A stretch of 64,000 bases of DNA, from assembly GCF_013426915.1 (NCBI RefSeq), contig NZ_AP023180.1, positions 2,170,001-2,234,000 of the forward strand, written 5' to 3'. Numbering within the stretch: the first letter of the stretch is position 1; the number at the start of each line of letters is the position of its first letter. A program made the translations under genes and the position numbers. The notes under the pieces are model-generated. The model searched no databases. It was not told the origin of the DNA and saw nothing but the letters and a program-made list of their open reading frames with translations. The stretch comes from Paraburkholderia sp. PGU19 (GTDB lineage Bacteria > Pseudomonadota > Gammaproteobacteria > Burkholderiales > Burkholderiaceae). Shown here in pieces: positions 44,366 to 52,760 of the stretch.

Positions 44366-45291
44366 GCTGGCTCTCCTTCTTTCGACGGCTGAATGCGCAG
44401 ATACAGCACCGAGAACACGAACAGCATGATGAGCATGACGAGCGACACGGCCGCCGCCTGGCCGGGACGCCCGAGCCTGAAGCCGAGTTCGTACAGATAC
44501 GTGACCAGAATATGCGTGCCGTTGTCGGGGCCGCCCTGCGTCATCACCCAGATGATCGGAAACGAGTTGAACACGTAGATCACATTGAGCAGGATCGCCA
44601 TGTTCACGAACGGGCGCAGCAGCGGCAATGTCAATTGACGGAACTGCTGCCACGCGCTCGCGCCGTCGATACGCGCGGCTTCGTAGATATCGCCGGGCAC
44701 GGACGACAGGCCGCCGAGCAGGATCGTCACCGTGAACGGAATCGACACGAGAATGCCGACCGCGATCTCGACGGGAAACGCGAGCTCGGGTGTCGCCAGC
44801 CAGTGAATCGGGCCGCCGATCAACCCGAGCCGCTGCAAGGTCACGTTGACCATGCCGTAGTCGTCGTTGAACGCCCAGCGCCAGACGACGGCTGTCATCG
44901 TCAGCGATACGGACCACGGCAGCATGATGATCGTGCGGGCAATGCCGCGACCGTGGAAATCCTGATTCAGCACGAGCGCGACGGGCACCGAAATGATCAC
45001 CGTGCCGCCGACGACGGCTGCCGTCCACACAATGGTCCGGCGCAGCGAATCGAGAAACACGGGGTCGGCGAACACCGTGAAGAAGTTCTTGAATCCGGTG
45101 AAATCGCGAATCGCGCCGAAGCGCGAGACATCGTGCACCGACTGATACACGATGTTGAAGATCGGGTAACTGATGATGAACAGCGCGAGGATCAGACTCG
45201 GCGCGATCAGCCACCAGGGCGCGGCGGCGCGCGGGGCAATGGAACGGCTCATGCGTGCCTGATCGACGGATGCTTGGGCGTTGGAACTCAT
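44362..45291 (-). CDS. Sugar ABC transporter permease, MalF-like
   Basis: 309 residues, ~6 membrane helices. The N-terminus is a cytoplasmic tail then PWWLIAPSLILALFIISYPIFNIVYQSV. The EAA coupling loop is YEAARIDGASAWQQFRQLTLPLLRPFV. Belongs to the CUT1 (oligosaccharide/polyol) class. It follows the binding-protein gene by 174 bases containing a strong stem-loop, and overlaps the second permease gene. The ligand class suggested by the divergent SDR is a polyol or sugar alcohol, not proven. Confidence 0.92.
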   Translation of the reverse strand: MSSNAQASVDQARMSRSIAPRAAAPWWLIAPSLILALFIISYPIFNIVYQSVHDVSRFGAIRDFTGFKNFFTVFADPVFLDSLRRTIVWTAAVVGGTVIISVPVALVLNQDFHGRGIARTIIMLPWSVSLTMTAVVWRWAFNDDYGMVNVTLQRLGLIGGPIHWLATPELAFPVEIAVGILVSIPFTVTILLGGLSSVPGDIYEAARIDGASAWQQFRQLTLPLLRPFVNMAILLNVIYVFNSFPIIWVMTQGGPDNGTHILVTYLYELGFRLGRPGQAAAVSLVMLIMLFVFSVLYLRIQPSKEGEPA

Positions 45292-45387
45292 GAAGCCCTC
45301 GGGACGGAATGGGCCGGATGCAACACGGCGCTTCGCATGAAAGTTGGCATCTAAATTCGCACGGAAGGAAGCGCGCTCATCGAATGT

Positions 45388-45420
45388 GAAGCCGCATCGG
45401 CGTCGAGCCGATGCGGCTTC
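45388..45420 (-). promoter_or_regulatory. Intercistronic stem-loop between binding protein and permeases
   Basis: GAAGCCGCATCGGC (45388-45401) and its exact complement (45407-45420) with a 5-base loop. It sits 46 bases after the binding-protein stop, with no U tract. Such stems between a binding-protein gene and permease genes protect or partially terminate mRNA so the binding protein is made in excess. Confidence 0.7.
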
Positions 45421-45465
45421 CGGTACTACGCTAACGGATCATCAAACTGCGCATCAAACCGCGCG

Positions 45466-46698
45466 TTACTGGCCGAGCGCCTGATTCGCCTGGCTCGCGG
45501 CCTGCTTCAACGCATCGTCAGGCTTGGACTTGCCGAGGTACACGGCCTGCATCGCATTCGTCACGGCCTTCGCGGTGTCTTCCCAGCCCGTCACGGTCGG
45601 TGCGAAGCGTGCCTGCGGCAGCAGCGCGATGAACGCCTTCGTGTCGGCATCGTTGAACGCCGGGTCGGCGGCCTCAGCCTTGGTGGTCGGCAGGAAGCCT
45701 TCCGTGCTCGTGAACTCGACGCGCGGCTCCTTCGTGAACAGATAGTCGAGGAACTTCCACGCGTCCTTCTTCACCTTCGAGTTCTTGAACATCACGATCG
45801 AGTCGGTGACGGCATACGTCGCGCCATTCGTGCCGACGGGCAGCGGATCGATGCCGTACTTCAGGTTCGGCGCTTCCTTCTTGATCTGCTTCGCGAGGAA
45901 CGGCGCGGAAATCATCATCGCGACGCGGCCTTGCTTGAAGAGGTTCTGCACGTCTTCACGGCTATAGCCGGTGACGCCCGGCTGCGTCAGGCCCTGGTCG
46001 ATCATCGACTTGTACAGCGTCGCCGCCTTGATGCCCGCGGGCGAGTCGAAGCCGGCCTTGCCCTGCTTGTTCAGCACGTCACCGCCGTTGGTCCACAGCG
46101 CGTAGTAGTAGTACACGTCGGTTTCGATTTCCTTGCCTTGCAAGCCGAAACCGGCAACGCCCTTCGCCTTCAGCTTCTTCGACGCGTCGATCACGTCATT
46201 CCACGTTTTCGGGCCATTCGGATAGCCGACGCTCGCGAGCAGATCCTTGTTGTAGTACAGCGCGCGGGCCGAAGCGGCGATCGGCAGGCCGTACGTCTTG
46301 CCGTTGATCTGGCCGGGCGCGAGGAACGGGCCGATAAAGCGGTTCTTGAAGTTCGCGTCCATGTACGGGTCGAGCGGCTCGGCGACGTCATCCTTCACGA
46401 AATCGAGCAGCCAGCGCGTGCCGACGATCGCGAGGTCGGCGTTGGCGTTGCCCGAGATATCCGTTTGCAGCTTCTGTTGCAGCGTGTCCCAGTTCACGTC
46501 CTCGATCTTGATCGTGGTGCCGGGATTGGCCTTTTCGAACTGGCGGGCCATTTTCTCGAAGTACGGTGCTGTCGCGTCGCTGTAATGCGCGACCGTCACA
46601 CGCACCGTATCGGCGTGCGCCGATAGGGCTAGACCTGCAAACGCGAGCGCTGCGGCGACTTTGCCGAGCGTAAGGGAAGCACGTGCATGCAACGACAT
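45466..46698 (-). CDS. ABC transporter sugar-binding protein (CUT1 type)
   Basis: 410 residues with a Sec signal peptide (1-29, ending LSAHA). The type-II binding fold matches MalE/UgpB relatives: TVRVTVAHYSDATAPYFEKMARQFEKANPGTTIKIEDVNWDTLQQKL, GKTYGLPIAASARALYYNKDLL, TWNDVIDASKKLKAKGV, and the late VTGWEDTAKAVTNAMQAVYLGK. It would capture a sugar or polyol in the periplasm. First gene of the leftward transporter operon, divergent from the SDR-ATPase-RpiR operon. It is likely expressed most strongly, given the stem-loop after it. Confidence 0.93.
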   Translation of the reverse strand: MSLHARASLTLGKVAAALAFAGLALSAHADTVRVTVAHYSDATAPYFEKMARQFEKANPGTTIKIEDVNWDTLQQKLQTDISGNANADLAIVGTRWLLDFVKDDVAEPLDPYMDANFKNRFIGPFLAPGQINGKTYGLPIAASARALYYNKDLLASVGYPNGPKTWNDVIDASKKLKAKGVAGFGLQGKEIETDVYYYYALWTNGGDVLNKQGKAGFDSPAGIKAATLYKSMIDQGLTQPGVTGYSREDVQNLFKQGRVAMMISAPFLAKQIKKEAPNLKYGIDPLPVGTNGATYAVTDSIVMFKNSKVKKDAWKFLDYLFTKEPRVEFTSTEGFLPTTKAEAADPAFNDADTKAFIALLPQARFAPTVTGWEDTAKAVTNAMQAVYLGKSKPDDALKQAASQANQALGQ

Positions 46699-46755
46699 TT
46701 CGTCTCTCCTGGGGTGGTCCGCCGCCGTAGCCGGCTGCTTGGGTTGAATTGTTTG

Positions 46756-46768
46756 AAAAAATCCTACA
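46756..46768 (-). promoter_or_regulatory. Candidate RpiR half-site, leftward operon
   Basis: On the minus strand TGTAGGATTTTTT, matching the first eight bases TGTAGGAx of the site at 46922. It is 58 bases upstream of the binding-protein start. Likely target of the RpiR protein encoded at 48964. Confidence 0.35.
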
Positions 46769-46921
46769 CACGAAAAAAAAGCTTGTCACGTAGGGCTGAC
46801 CATATTTTTTATCGCGCGGTTTTTTGCATAACATGCTGTAAAGGATGGGCTTTTTGTGCGCTGCGGGGAATTTGCCTTCCGCAGCGTCTGCATGGTCAAC
46901 GAGCCGTGTAAATGTGCAATA

Positions 46922-46936
46922 TGTAGGAAATTTACA
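46922..46936 (+). promoter_or_regulatory. Candidate RpiR operator, rightward operon
   Basis: TGTAGGAAATTTACA is an imperfect palindrome with outer arms TGTA/TACA-like, resembling the TGTA...TACA operators known for the RpiR-family regulator HexR. It lies ~70 bases upstream of the SDR start codon. Confidence 0.4.
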
Positions 46937-47004
46937 AGCCGGGGGCGGCTTTTGACTGAATGGAAGGCCGCCCGTAGCTGCGAAAATCGCGGAGAGGACA
47001 GGAC

Positions 47005-47778
47005 ATGAAGCGTGTCGTGCTGGTGACGGGAGCGTGCGGCGGGATCGGCAGCGTGTTGTGCCGGCGTTTCGTGGAGGATGGCGCGACGGTGCTCGCGCTC
47101 GATGTCGACGCGGCCGCGCTGGATCAGCTGGCTGCGGAACTGGGCACCGACCGCGTGACGCCCATCGCCGTCGATCTCTGCGACGCCGAGGCCGTGCGCG
47201 AACGCGTCGCGCAGGCCGTCGAAAAACGCGGTCCCGTCGACGTGCTCGTCGCGAACGCCGGCGCGGCGCAAGGGTTGACGCTCGCGACGACGGATGCCGC
47301 GAGCTGGCGGCGCGACGTCGATCTGAATCTGAACGGCACGTATCACACGGTCGAAGCGGTGCGCGCGTCGATGATCGAGCGGCAGCATGGGGCGATCGTG
47401 CTGATCGGCTCCGTGAACGGCCTGGCGGCGCTCGGCCATCCCGCGTACAGCGCGGCGAAAGCGGGGCTGATCAGCTACACGAAGTCGCTGGCGATCGAGC
47501 TGGGACGCTACGGCATACGCGCGAACATCGTGTGTCCGGGCACGGTGAAGACGCAGGCGTGGCAGGCGCGCGTCGACAAGAACCCGCAGGTTTTCGAGGA
47601 TCTGAAGAAGTGGTATCCGCTGCGCGACTTCGCGACGCCCGACGATATCGCCGACGCCGTGCTGTTTCTCGCGTCGCCGATGGCACGCGTGATTACGGGC
47701 GTGGTGTTGCCCGTCGATGGCGGCCTGATGGCGGGCAACCGGCTGATGGCCGAAGAACTGACGCTCGAATCGCTCTAA
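47005..47778 (+). CDS. SDR-family polyol/sugar dehydrogenase
   Basis: 257 residues from ATG at 47005, with GGAGAGGACAGG upstream. Cofactor loop TGACGGIGSVLC, Asp in VLALDVDAAALD (NAD), VLVANAGAAQG (variant of NNAG), VLIGSVNGLAALGHPAYSAAKAG (Ser-Tyr-Lys), and PGTVKTQAWQ. Its place as first gene of an operon with the importer ATPase suggests it oxidises the imported sugar or polyol. The NNAG motif is altered to ANAG, which is seen in some SDRs. Confidence 0.9.
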   Translation: MKRVVLVTGACGGIGSVLCRRFVEDGATVLALDVDAAALDQLAAELGTDRVTPIAVDLCDAEAVRERVAQAVEKRGPVDVLVANAGAAQGLTLATTDAASWRRDVDLNLNGTYHTVEAVRASMIERQHGAIVLIGSVNGLAALGHPAYSAAKAGLISYTKSLAIELGRYGIRANIVCPGTVKTQAWQARVDKNPQVFEDLKKWYPLRDFATPDDIADAVLFLASPMARVITGVVLPVDGGLMAGNRLMAEELTLESL

Positions 47779-47827
47779 ACGCCGAGAGCAAGCACGCGAC
47801 ACAACCGCAACCGACGATGAGGACAGC

Positions 47828-48901
47828 ATGGCAGCAGTGCAACTGAGCGGCATCTACAAGCGTTACGGCGACACGCAGGTCGTGCACGGTATCGACCTGC
47901 ATATCGACGACGGCGAATTCGTCGTGCTGGTCGGCCCGTCCGGTTGCGGCAAGAGCACGTTGATGCGAATGGTCGCGGGCCTGGAGGAAATCAGCGGCGG
48001 CGATCTGATGATCGGCGGCACGCGCGCGAACGGCCTGGCGCCGCAGCAGCGCAATATCTCGATGGTGTTCCAGAGCTACGCGCTGTATCCGCATCTGTCC
48101 GTGTACGACAACATCGCGTTCGGTCCGCGTATCCGCAAGGAAGCGTCGACGAGTTTCAAGCCGCGCATCGAAGCCGCTGCGAAGATGCTGAACCTCAGCG
48201 GCTATCTTGACCGCTTGCCGCGCGCGCTGTCGGGCGGGCAGCGTCAGCGTGTCGCGATGGGCCGCGCGGTGGTGCGCGAGCCGTCGCTGTTTCTTTTCGA
48301 CGAGCCGCTGTCCAATCTCGATGCGAAGCTGCGCGTGCAGATGCGCACGGAGATCAAGGCGCTGCATCAGCGGCTGAAGAACACCGTGATCTACGTGACG
48401 CACGACCAGATCGAAGCGATGACGATGGCCGACCGCATCGTCGTGATGAACGCGGGGCGCATCGAGCAGATCGGGCGTCCGCTGGAGCTTTACGACCGGC
48501 CGGCGAATCTGTTCGTCGCGAGCTTTCTCGGTTCGCCTTCGATGAATTTCGCTGCGGGCGAAGTGGTGAGCGCGCCGAACGGCGTCGCATTGAAACTCGC
48601 GGACGGCGCGTTGATTCCGCTTGCGGGCACGAGTCAGGCGGCGGCGAAACCGGGCGCGAAGGTCACGCTCGGCGTGCGGCCCGAACATATCGAAGCGTCG
48701 AATGAAGGCATTCCGATGGATGTCGAAGTAGTCGAGCCCACGGGCGCGGAAACGCATCTGTACGGCAAGATCGGCGGCGCGGCGTGGTGCGTGACGATGC
48801 GCCAGCGCGCGTCGATCGAGCCGGGCCAGCGCGTGACGGTGCGCTTTCCCGAGCAGCACACGCATCTGTTCGACACGGAGAGCGGCAACAGACTGGGCTG
48901 A
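47828..48901 (+). CDS. ugpC: ABC transporter ATPase, UgpC/MalK-like
   Basis: 357 residues. Walker A GPSGCGKST, Q-loop in MVFQSYALYPHLSVYDNIAFG, signature LSGGQRQRVAMGRA, Walker B SLFLFDEPLSNLD and H-loop VTHDQIEAMTMADRIVV are all present. The C-terminal ~120 residues form the TOBE regulatory domain (VTLGVRPEHIEASNE). It energises the permeases encoded at 43520-45291. Gene order SDR-ATPase-RpiR on one side and binding protein-permeases on the other completes a full importer. The symbol reflects the family name used for such ATPases, not proven glycerol-phosphate use. Confidence 0.92.
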   Translation: MAAVQLSGIYKRYGDTQVVHGIDLHIDDGEFVVLVGPSGCGKSTLMRMVAGLEEISGGDLMIGGTRANGLAPQQRNISMVFQSYALYPHLSVYDNIAFGPRIRKEASTSFKPRIEAAAKMLNLSGYLDRLPRALSGGQRQRVAMGRAVVREPSLFLFDEPLSNLDAKLRVQMRTEIKALHQRLKNTVIYVTHDQIEAMTMADRIVVMNAGRIEQIGRPLELYDRPANLFVASFLGSPSMNFAAGEVVSAPNGVALKLADGALIPLAGTSQAAAKPGAKVTLGVRPEHIEASNEGIPMDVEVVEPTGAETHLYGKIGGAAWCVTMRQRASIEPGQRVTVRFPEQHTHLFDTESGNRLG

Positions 48902-48963
48902 CAGCATCAGACGGGCACCAATGACATGCCGCTGATTCATCTTCCATCCAAAGGAACGCACGG

Positions 48964-49836
48964 GTGTCCGCACCGAACCTGATTCCTCACATTCGCAGCG
49001 CGCTTGATTCGCTGCGGCCCGCCGAGCGCAAGGTCGCCGACATGGTGCTGTCCGATGTCGACTTCGCGATGCGCGCGAGCATCACCGAACTCGCGCAGCG
49101 CGCGGACGTGTCGGAGCCTTCCGTGACGCGCTTTTGTCGCGCGGTGGGCGCACACGGGTTGCGCGACTTCAAGATGCAGCTCGCGCAGAGCGTCGCGGGC
49201 GGGATGCCGTATGCGTCGACGGCCGTGGCGCGCGGCGACGATACGCAGACGCTGATCGACAAGGTCGGCGAAGCGGCCGTCGAGGGCATCACGCAGGCGC
49301 GCAGCGCGATCGACCCGGTTGCGGTGAATGCGGCGCTGGCTGCGCTCGCTAGCGCGCGCCGCGTGTATTTCTTCGGCGTCGGCTCAGGCTCGGGACTCGT
49401 CGCGCAGGACGCGGCACTGCGTTTCCTGCGGCTCGATATCGCCGCGAGCGCTTTCACGGACGCGCATTTGCAGCGTCTTTACGCGGGCTTGCTCGAACCC
49501 GGCGATGTCGCGTTCGCGATCTCGCATTCGGGGCGCAGTGTCGAAGTGAACGAGAGCATGCAGATCGCGAAGGAGCGCGGCGCGACGACGATCGCGCTGA
49601 CGAATGTCGGCTCCAGGCTCGCGTGGCTTGTCGATATTCCGTTGTTGCTGCGCGTGCCGACTCCTGTCGATCCGAACACGCCGGGCGTGTCGCGGCTCGT
49701 GCATCTGTGCGTGATGGATGCGCTCGCGATCGGCGTCGCGTTGCGGCTGGAGCCGCATACGCTGGAGAAGATGCGGCACGCGAAGGCGCGGTTGTCGCAG
49801 GAAACGGATGCTGCCGCGGAAGACGGCGCGAAGTAA
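48964..49836 (+). CDS. RpiR/MurR-family transcriptional regulator with SIS domain
   Basis: 290 residues from GTG at 48964. N-terminal HTH-6 domain (IRSALDSLRPAERKVADMVLSDVDFAMRASITELAQRADVSEPSVTRFCRAVGAHGLRDFKMQLAQ) and C-terminal SIS phosphosugar-binding domain (RRVYFFGVGSGSGLVAQDAALRFLRL ... DVAFAISHSGRSVEVNESMQIAKERGATTIALTNV). It would sense a sugar phosphate and control the two divergent transporter operons through TGTAGGA sites. Its 3' end carries a hairpin that includes the stop codon in the loop. Convergent with the IclR pair. Confidence 0.92.
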   Translation: MSAPNLIPHIRSALDSLRPAERKVADMVLSDVDFAMRASITELAQRADVSEPSVTRFCRAVGAHGLRDFKMQLAQSVAGGMPYASTAVARGDDTQTLIDKVGEAAVEGITQARSAIDPVAVNAALAALASARRVYFFGVGSGSGLVAQDAALRFLRLDIAASAFTDAHLQRLYAGLLEPGDVAFAISHSGRSVEVNESMQIAKERGATTIALTNVGSRLAWLVDIPLLLRVPTPVDPNTPGVSRLVHLCVMDALAIGVALRLEPHTLEKMRHAKARLSQETDAAAEDGAK

Positions 49837-49848
49837 ATCTTCGCGCCG
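49824..49848. terminator. Hairpin at the convergent RpiR/IclR ends
   Basis: CGGCGCGAAG (49824-49833) and CTTCGCGCCG (49839-49848) form a 10-bp stem whose loop contains the RpiR TAA stop. It ends 3 bases before the IclR stop at 49852, so it may terminate both directions. No U tract. Confidence 0.5.
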
Positions 49849-49851
49849 CGC

Positions 49852-50676
49852 TCAGCCCGTCACGTAACCAAACCTTCGCGACAACCTTTGCGTCGCCACC
49901 AGCAAGGTTTTTGCGGCGCCACCCTGCGTATCGCTATCGAAACTCCCCGCTGTGCCCATCAACGCGATCACCAGCACGATGCTGCCTGTGTGATCGAACA
50001 CGGGCGCGGCCAGCGTGTTGATGCCGGGGATCGGCTTGTTGAGCGCGGTGTCGATGCCTTGCTCGCGAATTTGCGCGAGACGTTCCGCATACGGCTGCAC
50101 GAGCTTTGTATCGTGTGTATCCGACGTCGACGCGCCCGCCAGCCTCAGATGATCTTGCGCGAGCAGACCATGCCGCACATCGTCGGCGACATGCGCGGCG
50201 AACACGCGGCCAATCGCCGTATTCACCAGCGACATCACCGTGCCCACGCGCAAGCTCACATGCAGCGGCCGCGCCGATTCTTCGAGCCGCACGACAGTCG
50301 GCCCGAGCGGACCGAGTACAGCCATCGCGACGCTCATGCCCGTCGTCACTGCGAGATCGACGATCTCCGGTTCGGCTTCGCGCGTCGGCGAAAGACGTTG
50401 CAAGCCGATCAGCCCGAGTTCGAGCGCAAGCGGTCCCGCTTCGAAACAGCCGGACGCATCGCGGCTCAGCAAGCCGATCTTCTGCAAGCTCACCAGATGA
50501 GGAAACGCCTTCGCGGGCGGCATATCCGCAGCCGCCGCGAGATCGCGCAGCGACAATGGCTTGCCCGCCGCGACCAAAGCCGTTAGCAGTTCGCCCGTGC
50601 TGTCGAGCGATTGAATGCCGCGCTGCTGTTTCGCGTCGGCGTTCGCGGACGATGTGTTATCGAGTGCTTCTTTCAT
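49852..50676 (-). CDS. IclR-family transcriptional regulator (second of a tandem pair)
   Basis: 274 residues from ATG at 50676, two bases after the stop of the first IclR gene; a TTG at 50682 is an alternative. N-terminal winged HTH (RGIQSLDSTGELLTALVAAGKPLSLRDLAAAADMPPAKAFPHLVSLQKIGLLSRD), then the GAF-like IclR effector domain (VRLEESARPLHVSLRVGTVMSLVNTAIGRVFAAHV ... GINTLAAPVFDHTGSIVLVIALMG). It is clearly paralogous to the partner gene, with ~40% of visible blocks alike. The two may form heteromers or recognise two related aromatics. Confidence 0.9.
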   Translation of the reverse strand: MKEALDNTSSANADAKQQRGIQSLDSTGELLTALVAAGKPLSLRDLAAAADMPPAKAFPHLVSLQKIGLLSRDASGCFEAGPLALELGLIGLQRLSPTREAEPEIVDLAVTTGMSVAMAVLGPLGPTVVRLEESARPLHVSLRVGTVMSLVNTAIGRVFAAHVADDVRHGLLAQDHLRLAGASTSDTHDTKLVQPYAERLAQIREQGIDTALNKPIPGINTLAAPVFDHTGSIVLVIALMGTAGSFDSDTQGGAAKTLLVATQRLSRRFGYVTG

Positions 50677-50678
50677 GT

Positions 50679-51482
50679 TCAATCCGCCGCGATATCAGCG
50701 CCGATTTCGCGCGCCGCCTGTCGAAGCGCGCGCGCGATCGGTCCGTCCCAGTTCACATCGATCGCGCCGCTCGGCCCGATCACCGTCAACGCGAGACACA
50801 ACTGCCCGTTGGCATCGAGCACGGGCGCAGCAAGACTGCTGATGCCGGGGCTCGGCGCATCGATACCCCGTTCGATGCCGCGCTCGCGGATCGCTTTGAG
50901 CGCCGCGTCGAATGCCTTGCGCTCTGAAGGCGCAACGATATCGCTGGTGCCGCCCGACTGGTTCGCCCACATCGTCTGCAATGTTTCGGGCGCGAGGTAA
51001 GCGCAGAACACGCGTCCCGTCGACGTCGCAGGCAACGACATCACGGTGCCCACGTGCAGGTTCACATGCAGCGGAAACCCCGCATGCTCGTACCGGACGA
51101 TGGTCGGGCCTTGCGGTCCCACCGTGCAGATCGCGACGCTGAAGCCGATTTCCTCGGCGAGCGCCGCGACGCGCGGCACGGCGGCGCGAAACGCCGGCTG
51201 GTTCGCGAGCTGCATCAGACCAAGCCTCAAGGACAGTGGCCCTGGCTCGTAACGTCCCGAGAGTTCATCGCGCTTGATGAGACCAAGCCGCGTGAGGCTC
51301 ACCAGATACGCATGCGCCTGGCCGGGCGCGATGTCGGCGCTCGTCGCGAGATCGGACAGCGCCAGCGGCGTGCGTGCTCTCGCGAGCGCATGCAGCAGCC
51401 GTCCGCCGACTTCGACGCTCTGGATGCCGCGCTGCTGCTTGCCCGAGCCTGTCGTCTCGTCGTCTTTTGCCGTCTTCGCCAT
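50679..51482 (-). CDS. IclR-family transcriptional regulator (first of a tandem pair)
   Basis: About 267 residues from ATG at 51482 (MAKTAKDDETTGSGKQQRGIQSVE); an ATG at 51521 would add 13 residues without family support. HTH in PLALSDLATSADIAPGQAHAYLVSLTRLGLIKRD; effector domain RYEHAGFPLHVNLHVGTVMSLPATSTGRVFCAYLAPETL and GISSLAAPVLDANGQLCLALTVIG. It is divergent from the metallo-beta-lactamase-fold/monooxygenase operon, so that operon is its likely target. IclR proteins of aromatic pathways usually activate transcription with the aromatic as ligand. Confidence 0.9.
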   Translation of the reverse strand: MAKTAKDDETTGSGKQQRGIQSVEVGGRLLHALARARTPLALSDLATSADIAPGQAHAYLVSLTRLGLIKRDELSGRYEPGPLSLRLGLMQLANQPAFRAAVPRVAALAEEIGFSVAICTVGPQGPTIVRYEHAGFPLHVNLHVGTVMSLPATSTGRVFCAYLAPETLQTMWANQSGGTSDIVAPSERKAFDAALKAIRERGIERGIDAPSPGISSLAAPVLDANGQLCLALTVIGPSGAIDVNWDGPIARALRQAAREIGADIAAD

Positions 51483-51570
51483 GCCGCTCACGTCGCCTGT
51501 CTTTATCGAAAAAAGGTCCATGTTAAACGAACGCCAACCTTCGCCCCGTTCGATCCGGAAACGCCCAGGG

Positions 51571-51635
51571 TATACGAGAAATTAGCGTATAGCGATACGT
51601 TTCGCTATTGACAAATAATCGGCAGAGTCTAAGAT
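51571..51635 (+). promoter_or_regulatory. Promoter with two overlapping IclR-type palindromes
   Basis: TATACG-N9-CGTATA (51571-51591) overlaps ATAGCGA-N6-TCGCTAT (51589-51608), both with exact arms. The second ends on the first base of -35 TTGACA (51608-51613). -10 TAAGAT (51630-51635) follows at 16 bases. An activator or repressor touching -35 fits IclR proteins. The unit drives the operon starting at 51759, ~120 bases downstream. Confidence 0.65.
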
Positions 51636-51758
51636 GAAATCACTCCGGGCTAAGAATCGCCGGACATCATTCCAATCAGACTGGACGAGACACCTCCTTA
51701 CCGCTGCGCCAGCGTGCGCCGCGTCTCGCCCGTCGCCCCTCAATCAACGGAGACGAGC

Positions 51759-52718
51759 ATGGCCAAGGCATTCGCATCGCAAGCCGACCTCGAAGAAAAG
51801 AAGATCACGTGGACGCAGCTGTCCGAGAACGCGTATGCGTACACGGCGGAAGGCGACCCGAACTCGGGCGTCGTGATCGGCGACGACGGCGTGCTGATCG
51901 TCGACACCACCGCGACGCCGGCAATGGCGCAGGATCTGATCGCGAAGATCCGCAGCGTGACCGACAAGCCGATCAAATACGTTGTGCTGTCGCACTACCA
52001 CGCGGTGCGCGTGCTCGGCGCATCGGCGTATTTCGAAGAGGGCGCGCAACAGATCATCGCGAGCCGTGGCACGTACGAAATGATCGTCGAGCGCGGCGAG
52101 GCCGACATGAAGTCGGAGATCGAGCGCTTTCCGCGTCTCTTTGCAGGCGTCGAAACAGTGCCGGGCCTCACGTGGCCGACGCTCGTGTTCGAAAAGGAAA
52201 TCACGCTGTTCCTCGGCAAGCTCGAAGTGCGCATCGCGCATCTCGGCGCGGGTCACACGAAGGGCGATACCGTCGTGTGGCTGCCGTCGCAAAAGGTGCT
52301 GTTCTCGGGTGACCTGGTCGAATACGACGCCGCCTGCTATTGCGGCGACGCGCAACTCGAACAGTGGCCCGCCACGCTCGAAGCGCTGCGCGCGCTCAAC
52401 GCGAACATGCTCGTGCCGGGCCGCGGCCCCGCGCTGACCACGCCCGAAGACGTGAACAAGGGTCTCGACTACACGAAGGACTTCGTCACGACGCTGCTGC
52501 AAAGCGGCCGCGAAGCCGTCGCCGACAAGCTCGATCTGAAGGCCGCGATGGCGCACACGCGCAAGGCGATGGACCCGAAGTTCGGCCATGTCTTCATCTA
52601 CGAGCATTGCCTACCGTTCGACGTGTCGCGCGCTTATGACGAAGCGAGCGGCATCACGCATCCGCGCATCTGGACCGCGCAGCGCGACAAGGACATGTGG
52701 GACGCGCTGCAGGCGTGA
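51759..52718 (+). CDS. Metallo-beta-lactamase-fold protein with degenerate metal site
   Basis: 319 residues from ATG at 51759, with GGAGACGAGC upstream. The overall fold is clear (IGDDGVLIVDTTATPAMAQDLIAKI, VVLSHYHAVRVLG, HLGAGHTKGDTVVWLPSQKVLFSGDLV). Of the usual ligands, His79, His81, His166 and Asp185 remain. The HxHxDH motif reads HYHAVR, so Asp and the third His are gone, and the last His is Arg222 (PGRGPA). One metal site could survive and the second should not. It leads an operon with an FAD monooxygenase and DUF2783 protein, suggesting a hydrolase or lyase in the same aromatic pathway, or a non-hydrolytic role. Confidence 0.88.
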   Translation: MAKAFASQADLEEKKITWTQLSENAYAYTAEGDPNSGVVIGDDGVLIVDTTATPAMAQDLIAKIRSVTDKPIKYVVLSHYHAVRVLGASAYFEEGAQQIIASRGTYEMIVERGEADMKSEIERFPRLFAGVETVPGLTWPTLVFEKEITLFLGKLEVRIAHLGAGHTKGDTVVWLPSQKVLFSGDLVEYDAACYCGDAQLEQWPATLEALRALNANMLVPGRGPALTTPEDVNKGLDYTKDFVTTLLQSGREAVADKLDLKAAMAHTRKAMDPKFGHVFIYEHCLPFDVSRAYDEASGITHPRIWTAQRDKDMWDALQA

Positions 52719-52760
52719 TGAGGCAGCAATAGCACAGCGCAGATGGATGGAGACAGCAGA

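Larger units (their letters stand above)
46699..47004. other. Divergent control region of the sugar importer
   Basis: 306 AT-rich bases with no plausible gene. It contains TGTAGGA-based sites facing each direction (46756-46768 and 46922-46936) and T-rich tracts near the binding-protein start, and should hold both promoters. Nothing else is recognisable. Confidence 0.5.
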
